Source: Bacillus sp. NTK074B (GTDB lineage: Bacteria > Bacillota > Bacilli > Bacillales > Bacillaceae_B). Taken from it: DNA of 64,000 bases. The stretch is from contig NZ_JAFKOH010000009.1 in the NCBI RefSeq assembly GCF_017303375.1, forward strand, positions 62,001 to 126,000. Reading direction: 5' to 3'. Within the stretch, counting starts at the first letter, position 1; the number at the start of each line of letters is the position of its first letter. The notes beneath the pieces were generated by a model. The model was not told the origin of the DNA, did no database searches, and saw nothing but the letters and a program-made list of their open reading frames with translations. Both the position numbers and the translations under genes were made by a program. Positions 55,393 to 64,000 of this stretch are shown here, one piece after another.

Positions 55393-56571
55393 TTAACCGA
55401 TTAATTCAAATACGCCGGCTGCTCCCATTCCGCCGCCGATACACATGGTGACGATACCGAATTGCTGGTTTCTGCGTTTCATTTCATGTACGAGTGAAAG
55501 GGTAAGCTTTGCGCCGGTACAGCCAAGCGGATGACCAAGGGCGATGGCCCCACCATTCACGTTTACTTTATCTTCGTCTAATCCGAGCTGACGGATGACC
55601 TGGATGGACTGGGAAGCAAATGCTTCGTTCAGTTCAAACAGTCCGATATCGGATAGTTCAAGTCCTGCCATCTTCAGTGCCCGTGGAATTGCTTCAACCG
55701 GTCCGATCCCCATGATTTCAGGTGGAACCCCCGCTACTGCGAAACTTCTGAATTTCGCCATCGGCTGAAGTCCCAGAGAACCTGCCTTTTCACGGTCCAT
55801 CACCATAACAGCCGCTGCTCCATCACTCGTTTGTGAAGAATTCCCTGCCGTTACGGAGCCCTTCACATTGAAAGCCGGGCGTAACTTAGCCAGTACTTCC
55901 GAGCTTGTTTCGGCACGCACACCTTCATCCTTTGTAAATTGGAATGATTTCTCGACCAGTTTATTTTCACCGTTCACTGAGCGATGAAGGACATCAACAG
56001 GTACGATTTCATCATTGAATTTCCCTTCTGCGATGGCCTTGGCTGCTTTTTGATGGCTTCTTACGGCAAAGGCGTCCTGATCTTCACGGGATACGCCGAA
56101 CTTCGTTGCCACCTGTTCAGCCGTGTGGCCCATACTCATGTAATATTGAGGAGCGTTTTCAGCAAGCTTCGCGTTTGGACGAACCACGTGCCCCATCATA
56201 GGAACCAGGCTCATGGATTCTGCTCCACCTGCAATGGCTGTGTCTGAGTGACCGAGCATGATTTTTTCTGCCGCGTAGGCAATGGATTGTAGTCCGGAAG
56301 AACAATATCGGTTGATCGTAATCGCAGGTACCGAGTCAGGCAGACCTGCAAGTCCTCCGATATTCCGTGCCATATTCAATCCCTGTTCTGCTTCCGGCAT
56401 GGCGCATCCGATGATCAAATCATCGATGTTACCTTCATAATTTCCTGCACGCTTGAGGGTTTCTTTGACTACAAGTGCTCCAAGATCATCTGGTCGTACC
56501 CCGGCCAATGATCCTTTTCTTGATTTTCCGACTGGTGTTCTTGCACCAGCAACAATGACTGCTTCGCGCAT
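55393..56571 (-). CDS. fadA: FadA, acetyl-CoA C-acyltransferase (thiolase)
   Basis: 392-aa 3-ketoacyl-CoA thiolase. Active-site Cys in [10 protein letters not shown] (about 92), base His in [15 protein letters not shown] (about 350) and second Cys in [11 protein letters not shown] (about 380). AAGCGGGGG precedes the ATG at 56571. It is 37 bases after fadN, within the fadNAE operon. Confidence 0.97.
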   Translation of the reverse strand: MREAVIVAGARTPVGKSRKGSLAGVRPDDLGALVVKETLKRAGNYEGNIDDLIIGCAMPEAEQGLNMARNIGGLAGLPDSVPAITINRYCSSGLQSIAYAAEKIMLGHSDTAIAGGAESMSLVPMMGHVVRPNAKLAENAPQYYMSMGHTAEQVATKFGVSREDQDAFAVRSHQKAAKAIAEGKFNDEIVPVDVLHRSVNGENKLVEKSFQFTKDEGVRAETSSEVLAKLRPAFNVKGSVTAGNSSQTSDGAAAVMVMDREKAGSLGLQPMAKFRSFAVAGVPPEIMGIGPVEAIPRALKMAGLELSDIGLFELNEAFASQSIQVIRQLGLDEDKVNVNGGAIALGHPLGCTGAKLTLSLVHEMKRRNQQFGIVTMCIGGGMGAAGVFELIG

Positions 56572-56608
56572 GATATTCCCCCGCTTTCTAATATGGTTCA
56601 ACCGCTGA

Positions 56609-58993
56609 TTAGTTGCGTAATGGTTTTCCTTTTACAAGCATGTGCTGCATTCTTTGCTGAGATTTCGGCTGAGCAACCAGGCTCAGGAACGCTTCTCTTT
56701 CAAGGTCCAGCAGATACTGTTCGTCTACTTCGGTTCCGTATGGTACTTTTCCTCCTGCAATTACGTAAGCAAGTTTCTTCGCAATCATCAGGTCATGTTC
56801 TGAAATAAAGCCTGATTGGAACATGGATTGAGCTCCAAGAAGCAGAGTCGCGTAACCTGGTTCTCCTACAACTGGAACCTTTTTACGGATCGGCGCTGAG
56901 TATCCACCTTCGTACAAGCTTAGTGCTGCGCGTTTCGCATCGTATAACAGATGATCATTGTTCACGCTCACTCCATCTGCTTTGTTTAAGAAGTTATTGT
57001 CCCTTGCTTCATCACCGGACGTGGAGACCTTCGCCATGGCAATCGTTTCGAATACTTTATTGGCCACTTTCTGTAGATCGAATTCCACTCCATTTGGCAG
57101 ATTGGCTAAGTGCTTCATATAAAGCTCTTTGTTTCCGCCTCCTCCAGGGATCAATCCTACCCCGACTTCAACCAATCCCATGTAGGTTTCCATGGATGCC
57201 TGGATGTGGGCCGCCGGTAAGCAGACTTCGCTTCCTCCGCCTAATGTCATACCGAATGGCGCTGCAACAACTGGTTTAGAAGAATATTTAATCTTCATCA
57301 TCGCCTGTTGGAAGTGTTTCACGACCATATCGATTTCAAAGACGTTGTCATCCTGTGCTTCCATAAGGATCATGGCAAGGTTTGCTCCTACACAGAAGTT
57401 CTTGCCCTGGTTTCCGATGACAAGTCCCTTGAAGTTCTTCTCCACTTCATCAACGGCAAAATTAATCATTTGCGTGATATCCATCCCGATGGCATTGTTA
57501 GGAGAATGGAATTCAAGAAGGGCGATTCCGTCCCCGATATCAATCAGGCTGGCCCCTGAATTTTTCTTGATCAGTTTCCCCTGTTTTTTCAGAGCTTTTA
57601 AATCAAGAGCTTTAGGATTCCGCTCTACGAGCTTGTAGTCACCGTTGTGATAGAAGTAACGCTCCCCTTCTTCCTCTTTGTAGAAAGTGGAATGCCCCTC
57701 TGAAAGCATCGTTTCAACCCACTGAGGTACAGTGTGGCCTTCTTCCTTCATACGGGTTACGGATTTTTCTACTCCGATGGCATCCCATGTTTCAAAAGGT
57801 CCCATTTCCCATCCGAAGCCCCATTTCATGGCCTGGTCGATCCCTACGATATCATCAGCAATCTCGCCATGAAGCTGTGCTGAATAGAGTAGGACCGGTG
57901 AGACGATATTCCAAAGAAGGGTACCTGCCTGATCTTTTGCATAAACAAGTGATTTCACCTTATTTTTTAATCCCTTTTCATTTTTCGCCATTTCAAGTGA
58001 AGCGGTTTTCAGCTTCTTGCGTGGCTGATATTCCAATGTTTCAGGATTCAATTCCAGTATTTCTTTTCCCTGCTTCAAGAAGAAACCTTGACCGCTCTTA
58101 CTTCCGAGCCATCCATTTTCAAGCATTTTTTGCATAAAGGCCGGTACTTCGAACACCTTTTGCTCTTCGCCTTCCACTTGGTCGTACACATTTTTGGCAA
58201 CATGTGCGAACGTATCAAGTCCGACTACATCAAGTGTGCGGAATGTCGCACTTTTCGGTCTTCCGATGGTCGGCCCTGTGATGGAATCCACTTCCCCTAC
58301 AGAGTAGCCGCCTTTCAACATTTCCTGGACCGTAATCAGTAATCCATACGTTCCGATCCGGTTTGCAATGAAGTTTGGCGTATCCTTCGCCATGACGACA
58401 CCTTTACCGAGGACATCTTCACCAAATGCTTTCATGAAGCTGACGACTTCCGGATTCGTCTTTTTGGTCGGAATCACTTCAAGAAGCTTTAAGTAACGAG
58501 GTGGATTGAAGAAATGCGTACCTAAGAAATTCTTTTGAAAGTCTTCTGTGCGCCCTTCTGACATGGCCTCGATTGAGATCCCTGACGTATTAGAGCTGAT
58601 GATGCTGCCCGGTTTACGGTAGCGTTCCACTTGCTCAAACACTTTTTTCTTAATTTCCAAGTTCTCGACGACGACTTCAATCACCCAGTCGCAATCCCCG
58701 ATATTTTTAAGGTCATCTTCGAAGTTACCTGCCGTAATAAGTGAAGCGTTTTGTTTTGATGTTAATGGAGCAGGTTTTTGCTTGAAGAGCTTTTTTAAAG
58801 CGTTTTCACTAAACTGATTACGAAACGCCTTGCTCTCTTCTGTAAGTCCCTTTGCTTTATGTTCGTCGGTCAATTCTCTTGGTACGATATCTAATAACAT
58901 TGTCGGGATGCCGATATTTGCAAGATGCGCGGCAATTCCTGAACCCATGACTCCTGATCCTAACACTGCTGCTTTCTGAATTCTACGAACCAA
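56609..58993 (-). CDS. fadN: FadN, 3-hydroxyacyl-CoA dehydrogenase / enoyl-CoA hydratase
   Basis: 794-aa bifunctional enzyme. The N-terminal NAD+ domain has [14 protein letters not shown], and [15 protein letters not shown] is the dehydrogenase signature. The C-terminal hydratase domain has [10 protein letters not shown] and [10 protein letters not shown] (oxyanion hole). The start is TTG (TTGGTTCGTAG) with AAGGGGGA upstream. First gene of fadNAE behind a FadR box. Confidence 0.96.
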   Translation of the reverse strand: MVRRIQKAAVLGSGVMGSGIAAHLANIGIPTMLLDIVPRELTDEHKAKGLTEESKAFRNQFSENALKKLFKQKPAPLTSKQNASLITAGNFEDDLKNIGDCDWVIEVVVENLEIKKKVFEQVERYRKPGSIISSNTSGISIEAMSEGRTEDFQKNFLGTHFFNPPRYLKLLEVIPTKKTNPEVVSFMKAFGEDVLGKGVVMAKDTPNFIANRIGTYGLLITVQEMLKGGYSVGEVDSITGPTIGRPKSATFRTLDVVGLDTFAHVAKNVYDQVEGEEQKVFEVPAFMQKMLENGWLGSKSGQGFFLKQGKEILELNPETLEYQPRKKLKTASLEMAKNEKGLKNKVKSLVYAKDQAGTLLWNIVSPVLLYSAQLHGEIADDIVGIDQAMKWGFGWEMGPFETWDAIGVEKSVTRMKEEGHTVPQWVETMLSEGHSTFYKEEEGERYFYHNGDYKLVERNPKALDLKALKKQGKLIKKNSGASLIDIGDGIALLEFHSPNNAIGMDITQMINFAVDEVEKNFKGLVIGNQGKNFCVGANLAMILMEAQDDNVFEIDMVVKHFQQAMMKIKYSSKPVVAAPFGMTLGGGSEVCLPAAHIQASMETYMGLVEVGVGLIPGGGGNKELYMKHLANLPNGVEFDLQKVANKVFETIAMAKVSTSGDEARDNNFLNKADGVSVNNDHLLYDAKRAALSLYEGGYSAPIRKKVPVVGEPGYATLLLGAQSMFQSGFISEHDLMIAKKLAYVIAGGKVPYGTEVDEQYLLDLEREAFLSLVAQPKSQQRMQHMLVKGKPLRN

Positions 58994-59018
58994 TGGTATT
59001 TCCCCCTTATACTCACTT

Positions 59019-59036
59019 TGAATGAATACTCATTCA
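59019..59036. promoter_or_regulatory. FadR operator of fadNAE
   Basis: TGAATGAATACTCATTCA matches the Bacillus FadR box TGAATGANTANTCATTCA and is symmetrical. It lies 26 bases upstream of the fadN start. FadR (TetR family) releases DNA on binding long-chain acyl-CoA. Confidence 0.9.
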
Positions 59037-59266
59037 TTTTTCACTTAAAAAAAAGACTCGAATGAGTTCCTATTACATCTAATATATCGGATATTCTAAA
59101 ATATCGCAATATTTAAACGTTAAATTTACAAAAAATTCACTAATGTCTCCCACACCCTCCAAGGACAAACATCTACAACCATCTACAGCAACCTATTCAC
59201 AAAAACCCGTCCACGTGAAAAACAAATACCCAAACATATGTCCTACTATATTTATATGATATTTTC

Positions 59267-59387
59267 GAGGGACGGACCTTAGGTAGATGGCCTTTTCTGT
59301 TCCCATTTTTTATTAAAAGCCTTATTTAAAGGGATTTTTCTCCTTTTTTGCCTTGATTGCTGCTGAAATATGGAGGTCCGTCCCTCA
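59267..59387. repeat. About 120-bp element with GAGGGACGGACCT ends
   Basis: GAGGGACGGACCT begins near 59267 and its inverse AGGTCCGTCCCTC ends near 59387, with about 95 bases of AT-rich DNA between. The ends equal the arms of the hairpins at 15522 and 53490. It may be a small element whose interior was lost at the other loci. Confidence 0.65.
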
Positions 59388-59432
59388 TAATTCATTCTTG
59401 TTTCGGGCATGTTAGGGGTGGAGGTGTTCGAT

Positions 59433-59570
59433 ATGGCGAAGCATAAGAAGAATCCTTCTAAGGCTGGGGTTAGTGCAGCAAGTGTGAAGGGGGATGCCGG
59501 TCCGACGGTTGAGATGGATGGCGGCGGTAAAAGGAACAGTCAGAACAATCAATTTAAGAAGCAGCCATAA
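59433..59570 (+). CDS. yuzL: YuzL-family small protein
   Basis: 45-aa basic protein starting MAKHKKNPSKAGVSAASVKG, then DAGPTVEMDGGGK and NSQNNQFKKQP. It matches the YuzL family of Bacillus as I recall it, and has a composition like small spore proteins. GGAGGTG lies 7 bases before the ATG. A terminator follows. The function is unknown. Confidence 0.85.
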   Translation: MAKHKKNPSKAGVSAASVKGDAGPTVEMDGGGKRNSQNNQFKKQP

Positions 59571-59582
59571 AAGGTTTGGGAA

Positions 59583-59621
59583 CGGCACCTGATTCATTGT
59601 GATCTGGTGCGGTTTTTTTAT
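59583..59621 (+). terminator. Terminator of yuzL
   Basis: Stem GGCACCTGAT / ATCTGGTGCGG with one mismatch and seven T. Confidence 0.82.
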
Positions 59622-59825
59622 GGGGTGTGCAAGGGACATGGTGCGGTTTTTTCCACCTTTATTTTGTTTAATTGACCGTTCGACAAATTTCACCACTTCC
59701 AATCGTGCCTCTCATCACCTCCACCACTCATTCGCCCACCACCCTCCCCCCCCCTTGCCCCAGCTATTACGGCCAGCCCTCTGAACAGTCACACACCTAA
59801 CTTCCTTCCCATACAAAAATTAACT
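59622..59825. other. Low-complexity pyrimidine-rich gap
   Basis: Pyrimidine-rich DNA with a run of C at about 59745-59755. No ORF or hairpin stands out; the poly-C run is prone to sequencing error. Confidence 0.5.
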
Positions 59826-59854
59826 TTGCCTTCCTTCACGTTTTACAGTAAACT
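59826..59854 (+). promoter_or_regulatory. Candidate sigma-A promoter of the YczE-family gene
   Basis: TTGCCT (59826-59831), 17 bases, TAAACT (59849-59854). Start expected near 59861. Confidence 0.5.
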
Positions 59855-59876
59855 ATGATTATCCATTAGAAGACGT

Positions 59877-59925
59877 CAGACCTCCTACTTTAACAGCATG
59901 ATCGAAGTAGATTGTCTGTTTTTTT
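59877..59925 (+). terminator. Leader terminator before the YczE-family gene
   Basis: CAGAC / GTCTG and CTACTT / AAGTAG form a two-part stem (loop about 14 bases), followed by seven T. It lies after the presumed promoter and 44 bases before the start codon, so it may be a transcription attenuator. Confidence 0.65.
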
Positions 59926-59968
59926 AAGTATTTGAATGATAACGTTTACAGATAAGGAGTTTGTACAG

Positions 59969-60595
59969 ATGAAGCGAAGAATAATGTTTTTTACAATTGG
60001 GCTTTTCATTTTAACGATGGGGGTTGCCCTCATCATTAAATCAGGCCTCGGAGCCTCTGCCTGGGATGCCCTGGCGGTTGGTGAATCGAACATGTTCGGG
60101 ATTACGGTTGGGACGGCAGTCTTTATCAATGGGATTGTGTTGATTGGCCTGAATGCACTCATTATGAAGAAAAAGCCGGATGTATTGGCAGCGGGATCTA
60201 TCCTGGTGATCGGGATGTTAATTGATTTTTGGCTGCTCGTGGTCTTTAACAATTATGCTCCTGGGATGTTGATGAACCAACTGTTCGCTCTCGCTTCTGG
60301 AATTTTGACGATGGGACTTGGAATAGCCATTTACCTGCAGGCTAAGTTTCCGGCAAGTCCGATGGATACACTTATGGTGGCCATTCACACTCGGTTCGGA
60401 TTAAATCTTCGTAACTCAAGGATCATCAGCGAGGGATTTGCCCTTTCACTTGCCTTTTTATTTAGAGGAGATATCGGAATTGGAACGATTATTGTGACAC
60501 TTACTTTAGGATTCGTCGTTCAATACAGCTTCCCGATATTCGAGCAGATCTTCGAAAAAAAATCGATGGGAAAAGCAGCCGTATCAGCTGACTGA
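59969..60595 (+). CDS. YczE/YyaS-family membrane protein
   Basis: 208-aa protein with about five helices of the YczE/YyaS/YitT type. IKSGLGASAWDALAVG and QAKFPASPMDTLMVAIH are the repeated half-motifs of the family. B. subtilis YczE lies by the surfactin genes and has no firm role. AAGGAG lies 9 bases before the ATG at 59969. Terminators lie on both sides, the upstream one possibly conditional. Confidence 0.85.
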   Translation: MKRRIMFFTIGLFILTMGVALIIKSGLGASAWDALAVGESNMFGITVGTAVFINGIVLIGLNALIMKKKPDVLAAGSILVIGMLIDFWLLVVFNNYAPGMLMNQLFALASGILTMGLGIAIYLQAKFPASPMDTLMVAIHTRFGLNLRNSRIISEGFALSLAFLFRGDIGIGTIIVTLTLGFVVQYSFPIFEQIFEKKSMGKAAVSAD

Positions 60596-60603
60596 CCCAG
60601 AGT

Positions 60604-60638
60604 AAAAGCCAACTCCCGGGGGAGTTGGCTTTTTTTCA
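60604..60638 (+). terminator. Terminator of the YczE-family gene
   Basis: Stem AAAAGCCAACTCCC / GGGAGTTGGCTTTT, short loop, T run. Confidence 0.92.
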
Positions 60639-60640
60639 TT

Positions 60641-60871
60641 TCATGAATGGGCTAATCCGCCTTCCCCATTCAACATTTCATGGATACGCTTCCTCCGGCT
60701 TTTATCAGCGAGTACATAGAGAATATTGCCTGCTTTGATCAGGGTGCCCCCCCTGGGAGTGATCAATTCAATGAGGGCAGTTAAGAGCACAACGAAGAAT
60801 ACGACGTTAATGAAGGATTCATTGTTTTCGATACCTGCTACTAGTGCGATTTCCTTATAAGGTTCTTCCCA
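60641..60871 (-). pseudogene. Decayed CPA-type K+(Na+)/H+ antiporter fragment
   Basis: An open frame from 60871 to TGA at 60641 reads KEIALVAGIENNESFINVVF, FVVLLTALIE, then TPRGGTLIKAGNILYVLADK and HEMLNGEGG. The first part looks like the last membrane helices of a CPA1/NhaP antiporter. The second looks like the end of its TrkA-C regulatory domain; the region between is deleted. No start codon or binding site is present, and it overlaps the GNAT gene's end. This is a relic, inferred from pattern memory only. Confidence 0.5.
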
Positions 60872-61349
60872 TTATGATGTATTCGTCAGGGACATTAGGG
60901 AAAAATCCCTCTCGTATGGTTTTAAAGTCCATTCTATGATAAAAGGCGATGGCAGAGTGATTATCTTTACGGGTTGTGAGGAGCACTCTCTCTTCCATTC
61001 TATTCTGCAATAATTTCTCCACCAAATGTTTGGCGATTCCCGTACCTCTGTATGCCGGGTCGACCCCAAGCTCCACCAGCTCCATGCAATTGCTCAGCCA
61101 CACATGTTCTGCATGTAAATGGCGTGATAATAAATCGTGATAATACTGACCCTTTCTTGAAGAATAACCATAGATATACCCTGCTACCTCCCCATCGGTG
61201 ATAGCCAGGTATCCTTCAAAAGAAGGATACGTCGAATGACGCTTGAACTGTTCTTCCATACCGACGGGATCAACGTTGAACAACCGGCAATATAGTTTGA
61301 TCGTCTTTCTAAAATAACTACCCTGCACACGAAAAGGCACTACTTTCAT
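60855..61349 (-). CDS. GNAT-family acetyltransferase
   Basis: 164-aa GNAT protein. The acetyl-CoA loop VDPAYRGTGIAKHLVEKLLQ has the R/Q-x-x-G-x-G/A pattern. The end DNHSAIAFYHRMDFKTIREG completes the fold. AGGAGGGA precedes the ATG at 61349. Substrate unknown. The 3' end runs into the decayed antiporter fragment, so the present C-terminus may be new. Confidence 0.88.
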   Translation of the reverse strand: MKVVPFRVQGSYFRKTIKLYCRLFNVDPVGMEEQFKRHSTYPSFEGYLAITDGEVAGYIYGYSSRKGQYYHDLLSRHLHAEHVWLSNCMELVELGVDPAYRGTGIAKHLVEKLLQNRMEERVLLTTRKDNHSAIAFYHRMDFKTIREGFFPNVPDEYIIMGRTL

Positions 61350-61374
61350 CTTTTCCCTCCTACCAAATGTATAC

Positions 61375-61406
61375 AAATAAAGACCCTATGAACATCCATA
61401 GAGTCT
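61375..61406 (-). terminator. Terminator of fadM/putB-type gene
   Basis: Minus-strand stem AGACTCTATG / CATAGGGTCT (one wobble), 6-base loop, TTTATTTG. Confidence 0.82.
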
Positions 61407-61421
61407 GCATCCTGCTTACTA

Positions 61422-62339
61422 TTATTTCTTTATGACTCCTTTTAGAACAAAGGCGACGTTAGCCGGTCTTTCAGCCAGTCTTCTCATGAAGTATCCGTAC
61501 CAGTCCGTGCCGTATGGTACATAGACGCGCATTTTGTAGCCTTCTTTGACCAGTTCATGCTGACGTTCCACGCGGATGCCGAAAAGCATCTGGAACTCGA
61601 ATTGATCCCGTGGAATCTTATACTCTTCCACGAGCCTTTTCGTATATTCGATCATCTCATCGTCATGGGTGGCAATGGCCGTATAATTCCCGTTCAACAA
61701 GTGAGTTTTAATGATTTTTTTGAAATTATCGTCTACATCCTTCTTATCGGGAAACGCAACTTCAGGTGACTCTTTATAAGCCCCTTTTACAAGACGCAGA
61801 TTAGGGGAATACGCATTCAAATCATCGATATCCTTTTCTGTTCTATATAAATAGGCTTGAATGACGGTGCCAATGTTATCATACTCTGACTTCAGACGTG
61901 TGAAAATATCAATGGTCTTTCCACAACGGCTGTAGTCTTCCATATCAATGGTAACGAAAACGTTCTGTTTGGTTGCTTCATCTAGAATCAGTCTCATATT
62001 CTTCATGACAACCTCTTCAGAAATATCAAGCCCCATGGAAGTCATTTTAAGGGATAGTTGAGACTTGAGGTTCTCTCTTCCGATTGCACGAATCGCCTCT
62101 ACGCATTCAAGGGCCATTTCGTTTGCTTCACGCTCATTGTCCACAAACTCTCCCAAATAGTCGATCGTTACAACAAGATTCTGACTATTCAGCTCACGAA
62201 TAACCTCAACTGCCTGCATGATGGAAGACCCTGCGACGAATCGACCGGCACCAAAGCGCAGACCATATTTTTTAGCAAGTTTCGTCATTGGCTTATTTTT
62301 TGAAAGGAATAAAAAGAAATTACGCATTGCTTGCTCCAT
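61422..62339 (-). CDS. fadM: Proline dehydrogenase (FadM/PutB type)
   Basis: 305-aa monofunctional FAD-dependent proline dehydrogenase with TIM-barrel motifs: VTIDMEDYSR, LRLVKGAYKE, TAIATHDDEM, and FEFQMLFGIR, followed by VYVPYGTDWYGYFMRRLAERPANV. It oxidises proline to pyrroline-5-carboxylate. B. subtilis calls this one YusM/FadM. AGGGGGT precedes the ATG. No P5C dehydrogenase gene is adjacent. Confidence 0.94.
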   Translation of the reverse strand: MEQAMRNFFLFLSKNKPMTKLAKKYGLRFGAGRFVAGSSIMQAVEVIRELNSQNLVVTIDYLGEFVDNEREANEMALECVEAIRAIGRENLKSQLSLKMTSMGLDISEEVVMKNMRLILDEATKQNVFVTIDMEDYSRCGKTIDIFTRLKSEYDNIGTVIQAYLYRTEKDIDDLNAYSPNLRLVKGAYKESPEVAFPDKKDVDDNFKKIIKTHLLNGNYTAIATHDDEMIEYTKRLVEEYKIPRDQFEFQMLFGIRVERQHELVKEGYKMRVYVPYGTDWYGYFMRRLAERPANVAFVLKGVIKK

Positions 62340-62657
62340 GTTGCTTACCCCCTGAAAAAACATATATACCATACTATGAAACCGTTTTCTTAATTGCTAA
62401 AAAAGAGAAAGTTCATACGCGGTATATCTACCAACATTTTATCACCTTTTAAAGGTTTTGAATATACTTTCAATACTTTCTTAGTAGAATATTATCGAAA
62501 TTTGTAAATGCGTGAATAAGTCTGTTGAATAGTAGGAAAAATAACCTTTGCCTTAGGATGATATCGCTTTCTCAACATTTGGTATACAGGGTAATTTTAC
62601 CTAACCTGCCATCTCAAAGAAGGCATATTTGAAAATACGGAAAGGGAGGACTGAATC

Positions 62658-62921
62658 ATGCAACAACAACCTCAACAAGGTCAAAGTAACCAGCAGCAGA
62701 CTTATACACAGCCACCGAATATGCTCACTACAAAGGATTCCCTTTATTTAAATGACATGCTGGCCTGGAATCTGAATGCCATGAAAAAGTGTCACTTTGC
62801 AGCTGCTCACTGTCAGGATACGGAGATTAAAGTCGAGTTGGATAAATGCGGGCAAATGCATCAGCGTCACTACCAACAGCTATTGGCACACTTAAACACG
62901 ACGAACCAAAACATGATGTAG
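62658..62921 (+). CDS. CotF-like/YusN-like spore coat protein 1
   Basis: 87-aa protein. A Q-rich leader is followed by a helix-rich region, LYLNDMLAWNLNAMKKCHFA and HQRHYQQLLAHL, similar to CotF-family coat proteins. GGGAGGA lies 10 bases before the ATG. It is 16 bases before a second CotF-like gene. Probably a spore coat component. Confidence 0.83.
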   Translation: MQQQPQQGQSNQQQTYTQPPNMLTTKDSLYLNDMLAWNLNAMKKCHFAAAHCQDTEIKVELDKCGQMHQRHYQQLLAHLNTTNQNMM

Positions 62922-62937
62922 AAAGGGGCCATCTTAC

Positions 62938-63285
62938 GTGAATCAACCAAATCAGCAAAAAATACAAAATCCACAAACTCAAGTACCGGCTACACCGCAG
63001 ATGAATGATCGTGACTTCATCACTGATGTCCTTTCACAGGAAAAATACATGACTGCTTCTTACTGTACAGCTCTGAACGAAGCGAGTCATCAAGCGCTCT
63101 ATCAAGACCTTCTAACAATATTTAATGAAACACAGAATGCCCAACGCGAACTGTACAATGAAATGTTCCGCAAAGGCTGGTACAAGCTTGAAGCCGCCGA
63201 CAGCCAGAAAATACAACAATCGTATCAACAGCACCAGCAGTATTCTTCTCAATTCCCTTATGGGTATGGCGGTCAGGTTCAATAA
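62938..63285 (+). CDS. CotF-family spore coat protein 2
   Basis: 115-aa protein with the CotF domain (about 20-95): NDRDFITDVLSQEKYMTASY, ALNEASHQALYQDLLTIFNE. The tail YQQHQQYSSQFPYGYGGQVQ is Q/Y-rich. The start is GTG with AAAGGGG upstream. It forms an operon with the preceding CotF-like gene. A strong terminator follows. Confidence 0.87.
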   Translation: MNQPNQQKIQNPQTQVPATPQMNDRDFITDVLSQEKYMTASYCTALNEASHQALYQDLLTIFNETQNAQRELYNEMFRKGWYKLEAADSQKIQQSYQQHQQYSSQFPYGYGGQVQ

Positions 63286-63289
63286 TTGA

Positions 63290-63317
63290 AAAGACAGACT
63301 CCGGTCTGTCTTTTTTT
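63290..63317 (+). terminator. Terminator of the CotF-like operon
   Basis: Stem AAGACAGAC / GTCTGTCTT, 4-base loop and seven T. Confidence 0.93.
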
Positions 63318-63453
63318 GTTGGGTAGTGTGTGCATGAGAGAGTAGCATTCTAAAGAAGTTTCAAAGTCGATATGACTGGAACCATATTAATCATCCATCC
63401 CCAAAACCGTTTAATACCTTCCTCTAACCTCCCCGTTCCGGACAAAACCCAAT

Positions 63454-63487
63454 ATAAAAAGCACCCTCTTTTCATCAAAAGGGTACT
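63454..63487 (-). terminator. Terminator of yusU
   Basis: Minus-strand stem AGTACCCTTTT / AAAAGAGGGTGCT with one bulge, then TTTTATATT. Confidence 0.8.
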
Positions 63488-63502
63488 AATCAATCTAAAT
63501 CG

Positions 63503-63760
63503 CTATTCTTTGTTCCCATTCATTTCCGCACGATGAGCTTCATTCATCTTCTTAATCTCACCGACGATCCGTTTCATCTCTTCCTTGCCTTCAGGATAAA
63601 GTGAATTCCAATGCTTCACGAGGGCAGGCATGTTTTTGGCGATGAATGAGTAAAGGGCATATTGCGTCACCATTTCTTTCTTGTCGGCATCGTTTTTTCC
63701 AACCAGTAGCTCCGTGTACTTTTCAAGCAATGCATCAAATTGTTCGGGAAATTCCTTCAT
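63503..63760 (-). CDS. yusU: YusU, DUF2573 protein
   Basis: 85-aa helical, charged protein of the YusU/DUF2573 family (KEFPEQFDALLEKYTELLVG, ALYSFIAKNMPALVKHWNSL). AAGGAGG precedes the ATG. The function is unknown. In B. subtilis it lies beside a siderophore transport gene, as here beside a siderophore-iron reductase. Confidence 0.88.
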   Translation of the reverse strand: MKEFPEQFDALLEKYTELLVGKNDADKKEMVTQYALYSFIAKNMPALVKHWNSLYPEGKEEMKRIVGEIKKMNEAHRAEMNGNKE

Positions 63761-63786
63761 AAGGTTAACCTCCTTGTGAGTATGAA

Positions 63787-64000
63787 TCAGGGCTTTTTCA
63801 CCAGACAGGTGCGCGGACAGGTTTTACATCGATACTGCTCCCCATTCTCCATCCTATAGGAGAAACAGCATGTTTTCCTTACACGTACCTTCTCCTCTCC
63901 ATCATCGACATTTACTTTCCTGCTATAATATCTGGCCAATGGATTTTGATGATACCTTCCGAACCACTGCCGGTTTTCATTTGACAGAAGAGCTCGAAAT
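63787..64000 (-). CDS. FhuF-like siderophore-iron reductase, C-terminal part (partial)
   Basis: The last 70 codons are visible; the gene runs off the window. The end RKTCCFSYRMENGEQYRCKT, then CPRTC, has the CCX~12CX2C motif of the FhuF C-terminal [2Fe-2S] domain. Such proteins reduce siderophore-bound ferric iron in the cytosol. The first part (NRQWFGRYHQNPLARYY) fits the substrate-binding end of the FhuF fold. Confidence 0.85.
   Translation of the reverse strand, partial: FRALLSNENRQWFGRYHQNPLARYYSRKVNVDDGEEKVRVRKTCCFSYRMENGEQYRCKTCPRTCLVKKP

Noticed and set aside
59741-59760. Run of cytosines as a phase-variation tract
   Set aside because: It is not within or just before a gene; the nearest start is over 200 bases away.

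Overview
This window is chromosomal DNA from a spore-forming member of the Bacillaceae. The gene order follows the Bacillus subtilis mrp - yui - yum - yut - yun - suf - met - yus - fad stretch almost gene for gene. Spore genes (YuzC-like, YutH, YhcN/YlaJ lipoprotein, LytH/YunA, YunB, two CotF-like proteins, an Sda-like checkpoint protein) and strong AGGAGG-type ribosome binding sites fit this. It is not B. subtilis itself: a class I fructose-bisphosphate aldolase, an HD-GYP protein, an NSS transporter with its small subunit, an NhaC-type transporter and several dispersed repeats interrupt the shared order. A marine or soil genus such as Rossellomorea is possible, but I cannot prove it from sequence alone. 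No rRNA, tRNA, CRISPR array, prophage or intact insertion sequence was seen.

Layout. 1-1.2 kb: end of the Mrp Na+/H+ antiporter operon (mrpD partial, mrpE, mrpF, mrpG). 1.3-12.6 kb: small metabolic and membrane genes (YdaT-like, YuxO, YuzC-like, YuiF transporter, PepA, YuiD, a corrinoid-binding-type protein, class I aldolase, YuiC, YuiB, a 42-residue zinc-finger YuiA, Nudix, Ndh). 13-19.6 kb: redox and iron-sulfur genes (YumC, PaiB, YutM, YuzB, YutJ, YuzD, YutI). 19.7-28.2 kb: YutH-YutG-YutF-YutE-YutD and LipA, with an Sda-like gene facing an XRE regulator and a tandem pair of hairpin elements. 28.4-39.6 kb: LytH, two transporters (one behind a lysine riboswitch), YunB, HD-GYP, and the yunFEDC operon. 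40-45.2 kb: complete sufCDSUB. 46-53.4 kb: YurZ, metNPQ behind a SAM riboswitch, YusD-YusG, GcvH, YusI, and an SDR/ArsR pair. 53.5-59 kb: fadNAE behind a FadR box. 59.4-64 kb: YuzL, YczE family, a decayed antiporter, GNAT, proline dehydrogenase, CotF-like coat proteins, YusU, and the end of a siderophore-iron reductase.

How the genes work together. Three themes stand out. First, Fe-S and sulfur metabolism: sufCDSUB, A-type and Nfu carriers, LipA and GcvH as client enzymes of the lipoate branch, and methionine uptake. Second, NAD(P)H redox: two NDH-2-like proteins and YumC, with a Rex-like operator before ndh. Third, fatty-acid degradation and proline oxidation. Regulation visible in the DNA includes an L-box lysine riboswitch, an S-box SAM riboswitch, a FadR box, a 36-bp palindrome at the SDR/ArsR pair, and a terminator that contains the yunB ribosome binding site.

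The least explained material is non-coding: (a) tandem 126-bp hairpin units whose stems covary between copies; (b) GCGTCA repeats phased at about 21 bp, at two loci 31 kb apart; (c) GGGACGGACCT palindromes at four loci; (d) a GC-rich dispersed family at four loci. The most unusual gene is an Sda-like ORF that appears to start at ATC.
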